Origin: Ferrimonas aestuarii
GTDB taxonomy: Bacteria; Pseudomonadota; Gammaproteobacteria; Enterobacterales; Shewanellaceae
Length of the DNA stretch: 64,000 nucleotides
NCBI RefSeq assembly: GCF_005116665.1
Contig: NZ_SWCJ01000003.1
Span: 186,001 to 250,000 of the forward strand
Direction of reading: 5' to 3'
Shown: one piece after another, positions 37,004 to 45,569 of the stretch
How positions within the stretch are numbered: the stretch's first letter is position 1
Layout of the letters: the number at the start of each line of letters is the position of its first letter
Notes under the pieces: generated by a model
Database searches by the model: none
What the model was told of the DNA's origin: nothing
The model's input: only the letters and a program-made list of their open reading frames with translations
Position numbers and translations under genes: made by a program

Positions 37004-37636
37004 CTAAGAACCTTCTTTTTTACCTCTCTGGTAAGGCTGCCACCTCAAATAAGCTTGGTCCGCCAGCTCCAGCATCGGCAGATCTTCATCCGTATCTCCG
37101 TAGGCAAACACCTGCTCATAGTCATCAAGATTGACGGCGCAATTGATGAACTCGACCTTACGCTGGCCGCTGCAATCTCCCGTCTCATAACTACCGCTGT
37201 ATCGACTCCCGCTTTGTCCCTTACTTTTGCTTAAGCGACTGCAAAGCAGCTCCAGTTGCTGCTCATCACACCAGATCTCCAGATATGGACTCAAAGAGGC
37301 GGAAACCACGATGATGCGATCGCCGCAGCTGCGGTGATAGTCAAGGCGCCGGGCCGCTTGGGGACGAACAATCTGCGGCAGCCTGTGCTCAACATACGCC
37401 TGAGCCTGGGCATTCACCTTCGCCACACTGCGATGCCAAAACGCCACTTTGGCCACAATCGGACGGGTGCGAGCGGCCGGCAGCCAACCCAACTTAAACG
37501 CCAATATCACTGGCCAAATCAATACCAAACCCAATGCCAAGCGCCACTTGGGCGTGGCGAATAACACAAACTCAGTAAAGGTGTCGGCATCGGTAATGGT
37601 GCCGTCAAAATCGAACAGAGCCAGATTGCTTTTCAC
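37004..37636 (-). CDS. HAD-superfamily phosphatase (subfamily IB)
   Basis: A 210-residue HAD hydrolase with nucleophile motif LFDFDGTIT near the start, motif II VVSASLSPYL (about residue 108) and motif IV AYGDTDEDLPML. An amphipathic or membrane-like helix follows motif I (LALGLVLIWPVILAFKLG), common in the SerB-like IB group. The substrate is unknown. I place the start at a GTG (37636) with GGTGG 8 bases upstream; an earlier TTG at 37663 lies inside the hairpin that ends the peptidase transcript. Confidence 0.82.
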   Translation of the reverse strand: MKSNLALFDFDGTITDADTFTEFVLFATPKWRLALGLVLIWPVILAFKLGWLPAARTRPIVAKVAFWHRSVAKVNAQAQAYVEHRLPQIVRPQAARRLDYHRSCGDRIIVVSASLSPYLEIWCDEQQLELLCSRLSKSKGQSGSRYSGSYETGDCSGQRKVEFINCAVNLDDYEQVFAYGDTDEDLPMLELADQAYLRWQPYQRGKKEGS

Positions 37637-37659
37637 ATCAAATTCCACCGCCAGAAACA

Positions 37660-37687
37660 GCAATCCCCCGCCTAGGCGAGGGATTGC
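37660..37687 (-). terminator. Hairpin after the S9 peptidase gene
   Basis: GCAATCCC and GGGATTGC flank an inner CGCC/GGCG pair, giving an almost perfect 28-base palindrome. The downstream T tract on the minus strand is short (TGTTTCTG), so some read-through into the HAD gene is possible. Confidence 0.65.
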
Positions 37688-37711
37688 ACTTAATCAAAAA
37701 CGATAACGCAG

Positions 37712-40486
37712 TTAGTCCGCTTTATTCGCCTTCAGATAAGGTACGCCTTGAGTCCACCATGTAGGTGCAGGAGCACCTTTGAGGTGGTGGTCAAAGAAGG
37801 CCTTCATCTTAATGCTGTAGTCCACCTTATTTGGGTACTTCTTCAGGTGATGAGGTTCGCCCTCATACTGCAGCATCACCACAGGCTTGGCAGCGCGGCG
37901 CATCGCCATGTACAGCTCCAGACCCTGCTCATAAGGCACCGCCTCATCTTCGTCGCCGAACATGATCACCAACGGCGTATCGATGCGATCCACATGAAAC
38001 ACCGGGCTATTCTCGATGTAGAGATGCGGCGCTTCCATCAGCGATTTACCGATGCGAGACTGGCCAGATTCATACTGGAACTGACGGGTCAGCCCGGAGC
38101 CCCAACGGATGCCTCCGTAAGCACTGGTCATGTTGCTCACCGGCGCACCGGAAACGGCGGCGGCAAAGATGTCGGTCTGAGTGATCAGATAGGCATCCTG
38201 ATAGCCAGCCCACGAGTGGCCCTGAACGCCGATGGCATCCGCCTTAGCAATGCCCATATCGATGATCTTCTGCACCCCAGGCAGCATAGAGCTTAGAGAG
38301 CTCTGCCCCGGATGCCCCACTTCAAAGCGGATGTCCGGCAGGAATACCGCATAGCCATCATTCACATACTGGGCAAAGTTAGGGCGATGATTCAGCGCCA
38401 TCTGCGGGAAGTTATGCAGACGCTGGCTCATGAAGCGGTAGAAATACACCAAGGTCGGCAATGGCTTATCGCCTTTGTAACCGTGAGGAGTGATGACTAC
38501 GCCAGAGAGCGGCTTACCGTCGTTAGAGCGCCAGTGCACCAGCTCAGCTTGTCCCCAATCCAATCCATCCAACTGATTACCCAGCTCAGTCACCTTGGTC
38601 AGCTGAGATACGGTGGCGTCGGTGGTCAGCAGATCCGGGTAGAGATCGTAACGCTGCTTGGAGAACAGCAAAGTATCGCTGTCTTCGGCTTTCGCCACAA
38701 AGCTCAGCTTGTAATCCCCTTGCTGAGCCACCTTCCAGCTGCGATCGCTCAGCCCCAACTGGTAAGCACCTTCGCGCTTATCTTGCACGTTGTAGCCATG
38801 GAGCAGCATCGGCTCACCCATTGGGTGCAGGTCGGAATCGGCATCCAAGTCAATCTCACGATACTGCCAGCCATGCTCTCGGCCAGCGGTCAATGCCGTC
38901 AACTTGCCGCTGTCGATATCCAGCTGCCACAGATCGAACTTATCGTAGGCCACCACGGCACGGCCATTGCCCAGCCAAGAGCCAAAACCATACCCCGGAG
39001 CTGGTGATGGGTAGTCGTGGTCTTCGTCAGCAAAACCAGTCTCTTCGCCGTGGCTAACCACCTCGGTTTGATTGTTGGCAATATTGTGACGATAGAGGTC
39101 GCCACGAACGAACCAAGCAACGCCGCTATCAGTCGGGGACAGCGTTGGCGATTGATAACCGCCTTGCTGAGTCACCAACAGGCGACGCTCGCCAGTATTG
39201 AGGTCGACCAGATACCAATCTTTATAGAAACCCGCCCAGGAGATCATCTTCAGGTAAGGCTGATCGCTGCTGGCCAGCAGATAACCTTGATTATCGGCGA
39301 CGGTCACATCCGGCACCGAGGCATCCGCCAGCTGCACGAACCTCTTGTCTTTGAGGTGCATTACACCAACGTAGTTGTGCTTGCGCGCCTTCTTGTACTG
39401 GTTGATCTCGTTGGTTTTAATGCGAGGGTCATCCCCATGCCACACATTAAGTTCAACTCGTGACATCAAGGTGTCCATGTCATACAGGCTGTTACTGTCG
39501 CTGAACTCCTCAATGGTGAGCTCTTGTGGTAGCGGCAGTTGGCGGCCAACAAACAGGCGCTGATTATCGCGGCTAAAGTGCAGTTTGGAGTGCTCGGTCA
39601 GCAGCATGCCATCGTCAGGCAAGCTAAGTTCATTGGCAGGCTTGGCGCCATCAGCCAGCCACAACTTATGTGCCAGTTGGAACTTATCCTCGCTACGCAG
39701 CAAAGTGGTGCTAAAGCTGGTCAGCTGACCATCTTCAGTTTGAGCGATGGCGGTTGCCCCCAGATCTTGCCCTTGCCACAGCACAGTGTCAGTGCCAGCG
39801 GCCAAGTCTCGGCGTACCACCTGATTGCCCACGCCCTCTTCAAAGCTGGTGGCCCACACCAGAATGTCGGCATCCTTAGCAAAGCTAAATTGAGTAACGC
39901 CCGTTAACTCGAGCTCCTTGCCCGAGCTCAAGTCAATAAGCAGCGCCTTGGTGCCCAGCTTAGACTCGGCAATGTCAATCTTGGCGCCCTGCTCTTCGGC
40001 GGCTTCCGGTTGCTCAGCGGTGTCGTCCTTATCCTTGGTGTCATCGGCCTCTTCGGCTTCAAACTGCACCATCAGGAAGCGGCCACTGGCACTGAAATCA
40101 GAGCTGGTGACCTTGTCAAAACTGCGCTGCTCGCCGGTATCGCTGTTAATCAGAGTGCGGCCCACGGACATCTTGCCCGCTTTTTTCTTGCCCGCATTTT
40201 GGCGCTCCCACAGAGGGGCTTTCACCTCAAACAGCGCGTAAGCGCCATCGGCACTGATGGAGGGTTTGGTGCCCTGCTCTACGGTCCACACCTTCTTATT
40301 GAGGTTGGTCACGTAACCGGTCGCTTCGCCCCAATCTGGCTGAGCCACATAGGCCAGACCCTGGCCATTGTCCGCCAATGCGGGATTCTTCAGTGTTTGA
40401 AACTTCATTATCTGCTCGAGGCTTAGAGGCTCAGCAATGCTGAAACCACTAGCGAGCATCAGTGCTAGAGGGGCAATGACTCTCAA
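37712..40486 (-). CDS. S9-family prolyl oligopeptidase-like serine peptidase, periplasmic
   Basis: A 924-residue secreted peptidase. The signal peptide MRVIAPLALMLASGFSIA is followed by a beta-propeller region (to about residue 640) and an alpha/beta-hydrolase catalytic domain with nucleophile Ser in GHSWAGYQ (about 758), Asp in FGDEDEAVP (about 848) and His in EGEPHHLKK (about 880). This is the DPP-IV/acylaminoacyl peptidase group, which cuts short peptides. An acidic low-complexity insert lies at about residues 152-172. It is a single gene. Confidence 0.92.
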   Translation of the reverse strand: MRVIAPLALMLASGFSIAEPLSLEQIMKFQTLKNPALADNGQGLAYVAQPDWGEATGYVTNLNKKVWTVEQGTKPSISADGAYALFEVKAPLWERQNAGKKKAGKMSVGRTLINSDTGEQRSFDKVTSSDFSASGRFLMVQFEAEEADDTKDKDDTAEQPEAAEEQGAKIDIAESKLGTKALLIDLSSGKELELTGVTQFSFAKDADILVWATSFEEGVGNQVVRRDLAAGTDTVLWQGQDLGATAIAQTEDGQLTSFSTTLLRSEDKFQLAHKLWLADGAKPANELSLPDDGMLLTEHSKLHFSRDNQRLFVGRQLPLPQELTIEEFSDSNSLYDMDTLMSRVELNVWHGDDPRIKTNEINQYKKARKHNYVGVMHLKDKRFVQLADASVPDVTVADNQGYLLASSDQPYLKMISWAGFYKDWYLVDLNTGERRLLVTQQGGYQSPTLSPTDSGVAWFVRGDLYRHNIANNQTEVVSHGEETGFADEDHDYPSPAPGYGFGSWLGNGRAVVAYDKFDLWQLDIDSGKLTALTAGREHGWQYREIDLDADSDLHPMGEPMLLHGYNVQDKREGAYQLGLSDRSWKVAQQGDYKLSFVAKAEDSDTLLFSKQRYDLYPDLLTTDATVSQLTKVTELGNQLDGLDWGQAELVHWRSNDGKPLSGVVITPHGYKGDKPLPTLVYFYRFMSQRLHNFPQMALNHRPNFAQYVNDGYAVFLPDIRFEVGHPGQSSLSSMLPGVQKIIDMGIAKADAIGVQGHSWAGYQDAYLITQTDIFAAAVSGAPVSNMTSAYGGIRWGSGLTRQFQYESGQSRIGKSLMEAPHLYIENSPVFHVDRIDTPLVIMFGDEDEAVPYEQGLELYMAMRRAAKPVVMLQYEGEPHHLKKYPNKVDYSIKMKAFFDHHLKGAPAPTWWTQGVPYLKANKAD

Positions 40487-40816
40487 GGGAGGCTCCTTTT
40501 TGTTATTAGTATGATGCCAACCACCACAGACTCCTGAGCCCCAATGCCAGCCAAAATCACCCCACGCTTCGCCCCAAGTCCTATTGTTAGGGCCACTGGC
40601 AATGGCGTCTTACGCCTTAGTTGAAGCGATTTATTGGCCGCACTAGGTCAATCACAGTCCTAATCGGGTTGGTATTTTTTTTCCTTTCTACCTTTTGCTA
40701 ACTGTGATCCAGTCGACAAAAAAGGTAAGATGACGCCCGACTATGCTAACAAAGCCCCCAGACACTGTCACAGAATAGAGGGGCTGATTCTTAAGACGTA
40801 ATGGAAGGATGTATCC
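40487..40816. other. 330-base divergent gap between peptidase and isocitrate dehydrogenase genes
   Basis: This region must hold the two divergent promoters. I find no clear palindrome or operator and no open frame with protein character. A ribosome site AAGGATG lies 8 bases before the isocitrate dehydrogenase start. Confidence 0.6.
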
Positions 40817-41824
40817 ATGTCTCAACGTAATATCACGGTGATCCCAGGCGACGGGATTGGTCCAGATATCATTGAAGCCACACTTAAAGTTCTGGATAAA
40901 GCGGGTTGTGACTTCAACTATGAGTTTGCTGATGCTGGCCTGATGGCTCTGGAAAAGCACGGTGAACTGCTACCACAGAAGACCCTCGATCTGATCGAGA
41001 AAAACCGCGTTACCCTGAAAGGTCCACTAACTACCCCTATCGGTGAAGGTTTTACCTCCATCAACGTAACGCTGCGTAAGAAATTCAACCTCTATGCCAA
41101 CGTACGTCCAGTGCTGTCTCTTAAGGGCACTCAGGCACGTTACGATGACATCGACATCATCACCATTCGCGAAAACACCGAAGGCATGTACTCCGGTGCG
41201 GGTCAACGCGTAATTGATGATGGCGACACCGCCGAAGCGATGAGCATCATCACCCGTGAAGGTGCTGAGCGCATCTGCACCTTCGCTTACGAACTGGCTC
41301 GTAAAGAGGGTCGTAAGAAGGTAACTGCGGTTCACAAAGCCAACATCATGAAGTCCACCTCAGGCCTGTTCCTGAAAGTGGCCCGTGAAGTGGGTGAGCG
41401 CTACCCTGACATCCAATCTGAAGAGATGATTGTCGACGCCACCTGCATGAAGTTGGTGATGGATCCTAGCCAGTTCGACGTGATTGTGACCACCAACCTG
41501 TTTGGTGACATCCTGTCGGATCTGTGTGCTGGCCTTGTCGGCGGTCTGGGTATGGCCCCAGGCGCCAACATCGGTCAAAACGCGGCGATCTTCGAAGCGG
41601 TTCACGGCAGCGCCCCTGACATCGCCGGTCAAAACCTGGCCAACCCAACCGCCCTGCTACTGGGTGCCATCCAGATGCTGGAATACCTGGGCATGAGCGA
41701 TAAGGCCGACGCCATTCGCACTGCGGTACGTGACACCATCGCCGCTGGCGAACACGTTACCCGCGACCTAGGCGGCAACGCTGGCACCAATGAGTTTACC
41801 GACGCCATTCTGGCTCGTCTGTAA
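40817..41824 (+). CDS. NAD-dependent isocitrate dehydrogenase
   Basis: A 335-residue member of the isocitrate/isopropylmalate dehydrogenase family. It shows [13 protein letters not shown], the substrate loop [17 protein letters not shown] with the phosphorylation-site-like Ser, [20 protein letters not shown], and the metal and cofactor region [19 protein letters not shown] followed by HGSAPDIAG. Length and sequence fit the short NAD-type enzyme rather than E. coli Icd (416 residues). It converts isocitrate to 2-oxoglutarate and CO2. Isopropylmalate or homoisocitrate activity is less likely given the SxNVxLRK loop. Confidence 0.88.
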   Translation: MSQRNITVIPGDGIGPDIIEATLKVLDKAGCDFNYEFADAGLMALEKHGELLPQKTLDLIEKNRVTLKGPLTTPIGEGFTSINVTLRKKFNLYANVRPVLSLKGTQARYDDIDIITIRENTEGMYSGAGQRVIDDGDTAEAMSIITREGAERICTFAYELARKEGRKKVTAVHKANIMKSTSGLFLKVAREVGERYPDIQSEEMIVDATCMKLVMDPSQFDVIVTTNLFGDILSDLCAGLVGGLGMAPGANIGQNAAIFEAVHGSAPDIAGQNLANPTALLLGAIQMLEYLGMSDKADAIRTAVRDTIAAGEHVTRDLGGNAGTNEFTDAILARL

Positions 41825-41840
41825 ACAGACCAATACTGAA

Positions 41841-41867
41841 AAGGCGACTCAATGAGTCGCCTTTTTT
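41841..41867 (+). terminator. Terminator after isocitrate dehydrogenase gene
   Basis: A perfect 10-base stem (AAGGCGACTC and complement), 3-base loop and a T run. Confidence 0.92.
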
Positions 41868-41900
41868 GTTCCTTGTTGGCGAAACGCCAGCCTCTCAACG

Positions 41901-43154
41901 CTAAAACGTCAGCTCGACGCAAAAGCGCTGCTCTGGCTGAGATACCCGAACTTGCCAATGGAAGCGCAGGGCCAGCTTTTCCACTAACTTAAGGCCAAGG
42001 CCAAACCCGCTATCCTCATGGCCATCACCTCGGCCACTGTCATTGAGCACCTCAATTCGTCCGCCTTGCTGCCGAATCCAGATTTCACCACTGGCTGCGT
42101 GTTGAAACGCGTTGGCAATCAGGTTGCTAAGCACAATGCGACACACCGTGGGCGGCACTAGGATCTCCCCAGGTGTACACGCCATCTGCACCTTGACCGG
42201 CTTGCCATCAAGCAGGTAATTCAGCTCCGAAACCAGTTCCGTCAACAACCCCTGCAGCTCGACGGGCTGCGCCGATTCGGCAAACTCAGCCTGCGCCCGA
42301 CTTAACCACAACAAGGTGTTAACCAGCAGCGTCATGGTACTGGAAGCCGACTCCAAACGCTCCGCAATGGCACTGATTTTGGCGTCGCCCTGTTTTTCAC
42401 TGAGTTTGCTCAGCAGCTCCGCATTGCCTCGCATCAACGCCAGAGGCGAGCGCAGTTCATGGCTGGCAAATTGCAAAAACTCCTGCTCTTTATCGAGCAT
42501 GGCACGCTGAGTATTGATGCTGTCACTGAGCACCTCGGCGATCTCTGAGAACTCCCGAAATCGGAACTCCTCATTGGGAATGGGTTCGGTTGCACTGTTG
42601 GTCTTGGCCAGAGTCTGCGCCCAGTTTTTCAGGTTCTCTAACGGGCTGACCAGCCGCTTGAGCACAAACAGCAATAGTGCGGTGGCGAGCGCCGCAAACA
42701 ACACGCTGAGCAGCACCGAACGCCAATAGATAAGCATGTCGAAATTGCCTACCTGAACCGCGGTTTGGCTCCAATCGATGCGCTTGCCCACATACACCGG
42801 CTCGCCCGCACCATTGGTGGTGTACAGCACATAGAAGAACTCTTTCGGGGATTGAAACGGCAGTTTGTCGCCATATCGCTTTTGAAACTGCCCTAGCTCA
42901 GTGGGAAACTTATCAAACTGTTGTTTGAACTCATCGGGGCAATCTTGCCAGCGGTGCCTCACCACAATGCCGTTGTCTTCGCTATCGCCTCCGGTATTCT
43001 GCTTGGCCGCATCCTCAAGAAAGGTTTTGGTTATGGTGGTTACGCCCTCTTTGTAGTAATCGAACATCAGCACAAAGAACAGTCGTGACAGCAGCACTAC
43101 GCTCACGGCCGTCACCACAATGAACACCATCTTGATACTAGTTCGAGTCCGCAT
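41901..43154 (-). CDS. Sensor histidine kinase
   Basis: A 417-residue kinase with two membrane helices (about residues 9-31 and 140-162) that bracket a periplasmic domain of about 108 residues, then HAMP, HisKA (phosphoacceptor in FASHELRSPLALMRG, about residue 231) and HATPase (NLIANAFQHAASG, DSGRGDGHEDSGFGLGLKLVEKL). It pairs with the upstream OmpR-type regulator, overlapping it by 17 bases. The signal is unknown. Confidence 0.9.
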   Translation of the reverse strand: MRTRTSIKMVFIVVTAVSVVLLSRLFFVLMFDYYKEGVTTITKTFLEDAAKQNTGGDSEDNGIVVRHRWQDCPDEFKQQFDKFPTELGQFQKRYGDKLPFQSPKEFFYVLYTTNGAGEPVYVGKRIDWSQTAVQVGNFDMLIYWRSVLLSVLFAALATALLLFVLKRLVSPLENLKNWAQTLAKTNSATEPIPNEEFRFREFSEIAEVLSDSINTQRAMLDKEQEFLQFASHELRSPLALMRGNAELLSKLSEKQGDAKISAIAERLESASSTMTLLVNTLLWLSRAQAEFAESAQPVELQGLLTELVSELNYLLDGKPVKVQMACTPGEILVPPTVCRIVLSNLIANAFQHAASGEIWIRQQGGRIEVLNDSGRGDGHEDSGFGLGLKLVEKLALRFHWQVRVSQPEQRFCVELTF

Positions 43155-43815
43155 TGGATTCCCTAATGACGTAACCTAACGCCTTGGCAGTGTGGATCAA
43201 CGGCGGCAGCCCTTGGCTGTCTACCACTTTGCGCAGCTTGTGGATGTGAACTTTCAAATTACTGCCCTCAACCTCATCTCCCCATACAGACTCAATCAGT
43301 TGCTGCTTGGCCACCGCTTTCGGGCTGGCCCGCATCAACACTTCAAGCAGCTTCAAACTAACCGGAGGCAAAGACAGTGACCGCCCTTGGCGACTGACCC
43401 GATTCTCATCCAGATTGAACTCCAGATCGGCCACGGTCAGCTTTCGAACTTGGCGACTCAAACGGCCCGATAACGCCTTTATACGCGCCACCAATTCATC
43501 CAAAGCGAACGGCTTCACCAGATAATCGTCGGCACCGGCCTCGAACCCTTGCAGCTTATCCTGCAGCCTATCTTTGGCGGTCAACATGATGATTGGCGTG
43601 TCGTCTCCTGACGCACGTATTCGCTGGCAAACGGAGAAGCCATCCAACCGAGGTAGGTTGATGTCCAATATCACCACCTGATACTGATTCTGCTGGCTAA
43701 GCTCCCATGCCTGAACGCCGTCACGGGCAAAATCGACATCTATCCCTTCCAAATCAAGGAATTCGGCCACGGTTGTTGCCATTCGCTTGTCATCTTCCAC
43801 TAGTAGAACCAGCAC
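43138..43815 (-). CDS. OmpR/PhoB-family response regulator
   Basis: A 225-residue regulator with receiver Asp in VVILDINLPRL (about residue 51), Lys in DYLVKPFALDEL and a C-terminal winged helix (SVWGDEVEGSNLKVHIHKLRK). It lies between a 142-residue secreted protein gene (10 bases upstream) and its kinase gene. By operon position the targets may include the co-transcribed lipoprotein hydrolase. Confidence 0.93.
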   Translation of the reverse strand: MLVLLVEDDKRMATTVAEFLDLEGIDVDFARDGVQAWELSQQNQYQVVILDINLPRLDGFSVCQRIRASGDDTPIIMLTAKDRLQDKLQGFEAGADDYLVKPFALDELVARIKALSGRLSRQVRKLTVADLEFNLDENRVSRQGRSLSLPPVSLKLLEVLMRASPKAVAKQQLIESVWGDEVEGSNLKVHIHKLRKVVDSQGLPPLIHTAKALGYVIRESNADSN

Positions 43816-43825
43816 GTTTCCTCTC

Positions 43826-44254
43826 CTACAAACGACTGACTATGGGCTGCACTCGCCGCAAACGATACGACACCTGCTTATCCCAATCGGTGAAAATAAG
43901 AGTCTGGTTATCCACACTTTCGAGGACCAATTTGCCATAGGTAAGGTGCGTCTGCTTTAACTTATCAGATAACAGAATGATGGGGGTATCGACGCGAAAA
44001 ATGGAACGCTTTAGGCGAAAATGATCGGCCACTAGGTGGCCAAGATCATCAGAATCTAGGCTTAGCTTATCCCCATCAAAGCGCCAAACTCGGAACTGCT
44101 TGCTGTAGTCGCTCTGGTTTCCGTCTCGGTCCACATAGGTCAGCAGCTGCCACAACCCTTGAATCTGATGAACCGCTTGTTCTGCACTCAGTTCCTGTGC
44201 CGATAGACTCAAACTAAAACAGCTTAGGCAGATAGATAAAATCCATGCTCTCAT
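43826..44254 (-). CDS. Secreted protein of unknown function
   Basis: An unrecognised 142-residue protein with a signal peptide (MRAWILSICLSCFSLSLSAQ). The rest is beta-rich with alternating polar and hydrophobic residues (IQGLWQLLTYVDRDG, then FRVWRFDGDKLSLD), which recalls lipocalin-like stress or binding proteins but is not proof. It is the second gene of a four-gene operon: lipoprotein hydrolase, this gene, response regulator, kinase. It might be an accessory signal protein for the kinase. Confidence 0.75.
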   Translation of the reverse strand: MRAWILSICLSCFSLSLSAQELSAEQAVHQIQGLWQLLTYVDRDGNQSDYSKQFRVWRFDGDKLSLDSDDLGHLVADHFRLKRSIFRVDTPIILLSDKLKQTHLTYGKLVLESVDNQTLIFTDWDKQVSYRLRRVQPIVSRL

Positions 44255-44266
44255 GATGCTACTCCA

Positions 44267-45436
44267 TTACTCAAACACACGATTTAACTGTGCCATCATG
44301 GTGTCGAAATAGGGGTTAAAGGTCAGCCGAGCATGGGCCACGCCTTCAACTTGAGTCCCCCAAGCCCCATACCAAACCGGTTCTCCCTCAAGGCAGGCGG
44401 CAGTGTCCATCTCTGTTTGGCCGTTGTGACAGATGCGTTGGCTGCCATCGATGCCGTAATAGGGATTGGCTGGGCTAAACAGCATTCCCATGTGTGACAT
44501 GTTGCTGATCTTAAGCTCCGGCACTCGACTGTCTAATACTCGCACTCGGTCTTGACCAATTTCACCTCGGTTATCAAACCAGATTAAACGGCTGTCAGGG
44601 TGAGTAAATCGCCGTTCAAACAGTGCTCGAATCTCCGTGGCTTCCAGCACGCTGTCGTGGGCGGTTAGCGCCATAAACACCGGACGCTCAAAGGGCTTAT
44701 CGTCAATGGCATCCTGAGCCGCGGCGCTGCTGTAGTAGTACTGGGCAAAGCCATTGGTGGGCACAAATCGGTAGCGAGCGGCATTGCTGCTGCCCTCAAG
44801 ACTTGGTTCATAGAGCCAAGGCTTAAACCAGGCGAGTAGAGGCGACAAGCCAATGAACTGCTCATCGGAGATAAACGCCGGAGAGAACAGCATTAATCCG
44901 GCAATCTCAGGATCGTTATTGGCTTGCAGATAGGCCAAGTTAGCCCCTGTTGAAAAGCCGCCGAGGTAGACCTTCCCCACCTCCTGCTTGAGGAGCTGAG
45001 TGTGGTGCGCAACCACATCGCGCCAATGCTGATAATCGGCGCCAATCATGTCTCCGGGTCGGGTGCCATGGCCCTCAAGGAGGACGGTGCGAACCAGATA
45101 GCCCTGCTCCATCAAAGCTTGCCCAACATCCACAAAAGACCATGGCGAATCCCCTAGGCCATGCACCAGCAGCACCCCACGTGTTGGCCGGCCATCTGCC
45201 TTTGGACGCAGCTCAAAAGGCTGGTTCATGGCGATCTCTTGCGCCGAGTCGTCAGTAACAAAGACCCGATGCTGCTTCAATTCGGCCGCCGTCGCCGCTT
45301 GATAATCCTCAAAACGATCAAAGCGATACTCAAAACGCGCATCGCTCGGCAACAGCAACGGGTTAACCGCACCGGTCTGTTGGCAGCCCGCCAGACATAG
45401 CAGGGATAAAACAACAACGAAGACAGAGGCTCTCAC
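44267..45436 (-). CDS. Alpha/beta-hydrolase lipoprotein
   Basis: A 389-residue predicted lipoprotein (MRASVFVVVLSLLCLAGC, Cys18). The hydrolase core has GVLLVHGLGDSPWSF (oxyanion region), the nucleophile elbow GGFSTGANLAYL (Ser at about residue 168), a candidate Asp in TAHDSVLE and a candidate His in NMSHMGMLF. It resembles carboxylesterases and monoacylglycerol lipases. The substrate is unknown. It is the first gene of the operon that ends with the two-component pair. Confidence 0.85.
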   Translation of the reverse strand: MRASVFVVVLSLLCLAGCQQTGAVNPLLLPSDARFEYRFDRFEDYQAATAAELKQHRVFVTDDSAQEIAMNQPFELRPKADGRPTRGVLLVHGLGDSPWSFVDVGQALMEQGYLVRTVLLEGHGTRPGDMIGADYQHWRDVVAHHTQLLKQEVGKVYLGGFSTGANLAYLQANNDPEIAGLMLFSPAFISDEQFIGLSPLLAWFKPWLYEPSLEGSSNAARYRFVPTNGFAQYYYSSAAAQDAIDDKPFERPVFMALTAHDSVLEATEIRALFERRFTHPDSRLIWFDNRGEIGQDRVRVLDSRVPELKISNMSHMGMLFSPANPYYGIDGSQRICHNGQTEMDTAACLEGEPVWYGAWGTQVEGVAHARLTFNPYFDTMMAQLNRVFE

Positions 45437-45516
45437 TTGATTCTCCGAAACTCAGCTAAAGATTACGTCCAGAAAAACAGTTTACAGAGTATGTGGTAAA
45501 CAAAGGGTTACCATAA

Positions 45517-45544
45517 AAAATGGCCACGAAAATGTGGCCATTTT
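45517..45544. terminator. Bidirectional terminator between hydrolase operon promoter region and RND permease
   Basis: AAAATGGCCAC and GTGGCCATTTT form an 11-base stem with a 6-base loop. On the minus strand it ends the RND transcripts read towards lower coordinates. Confidence 0.85.
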
Positions 45545-45569
45545 AATCGTCATCTTGTTGGCACAAGCC

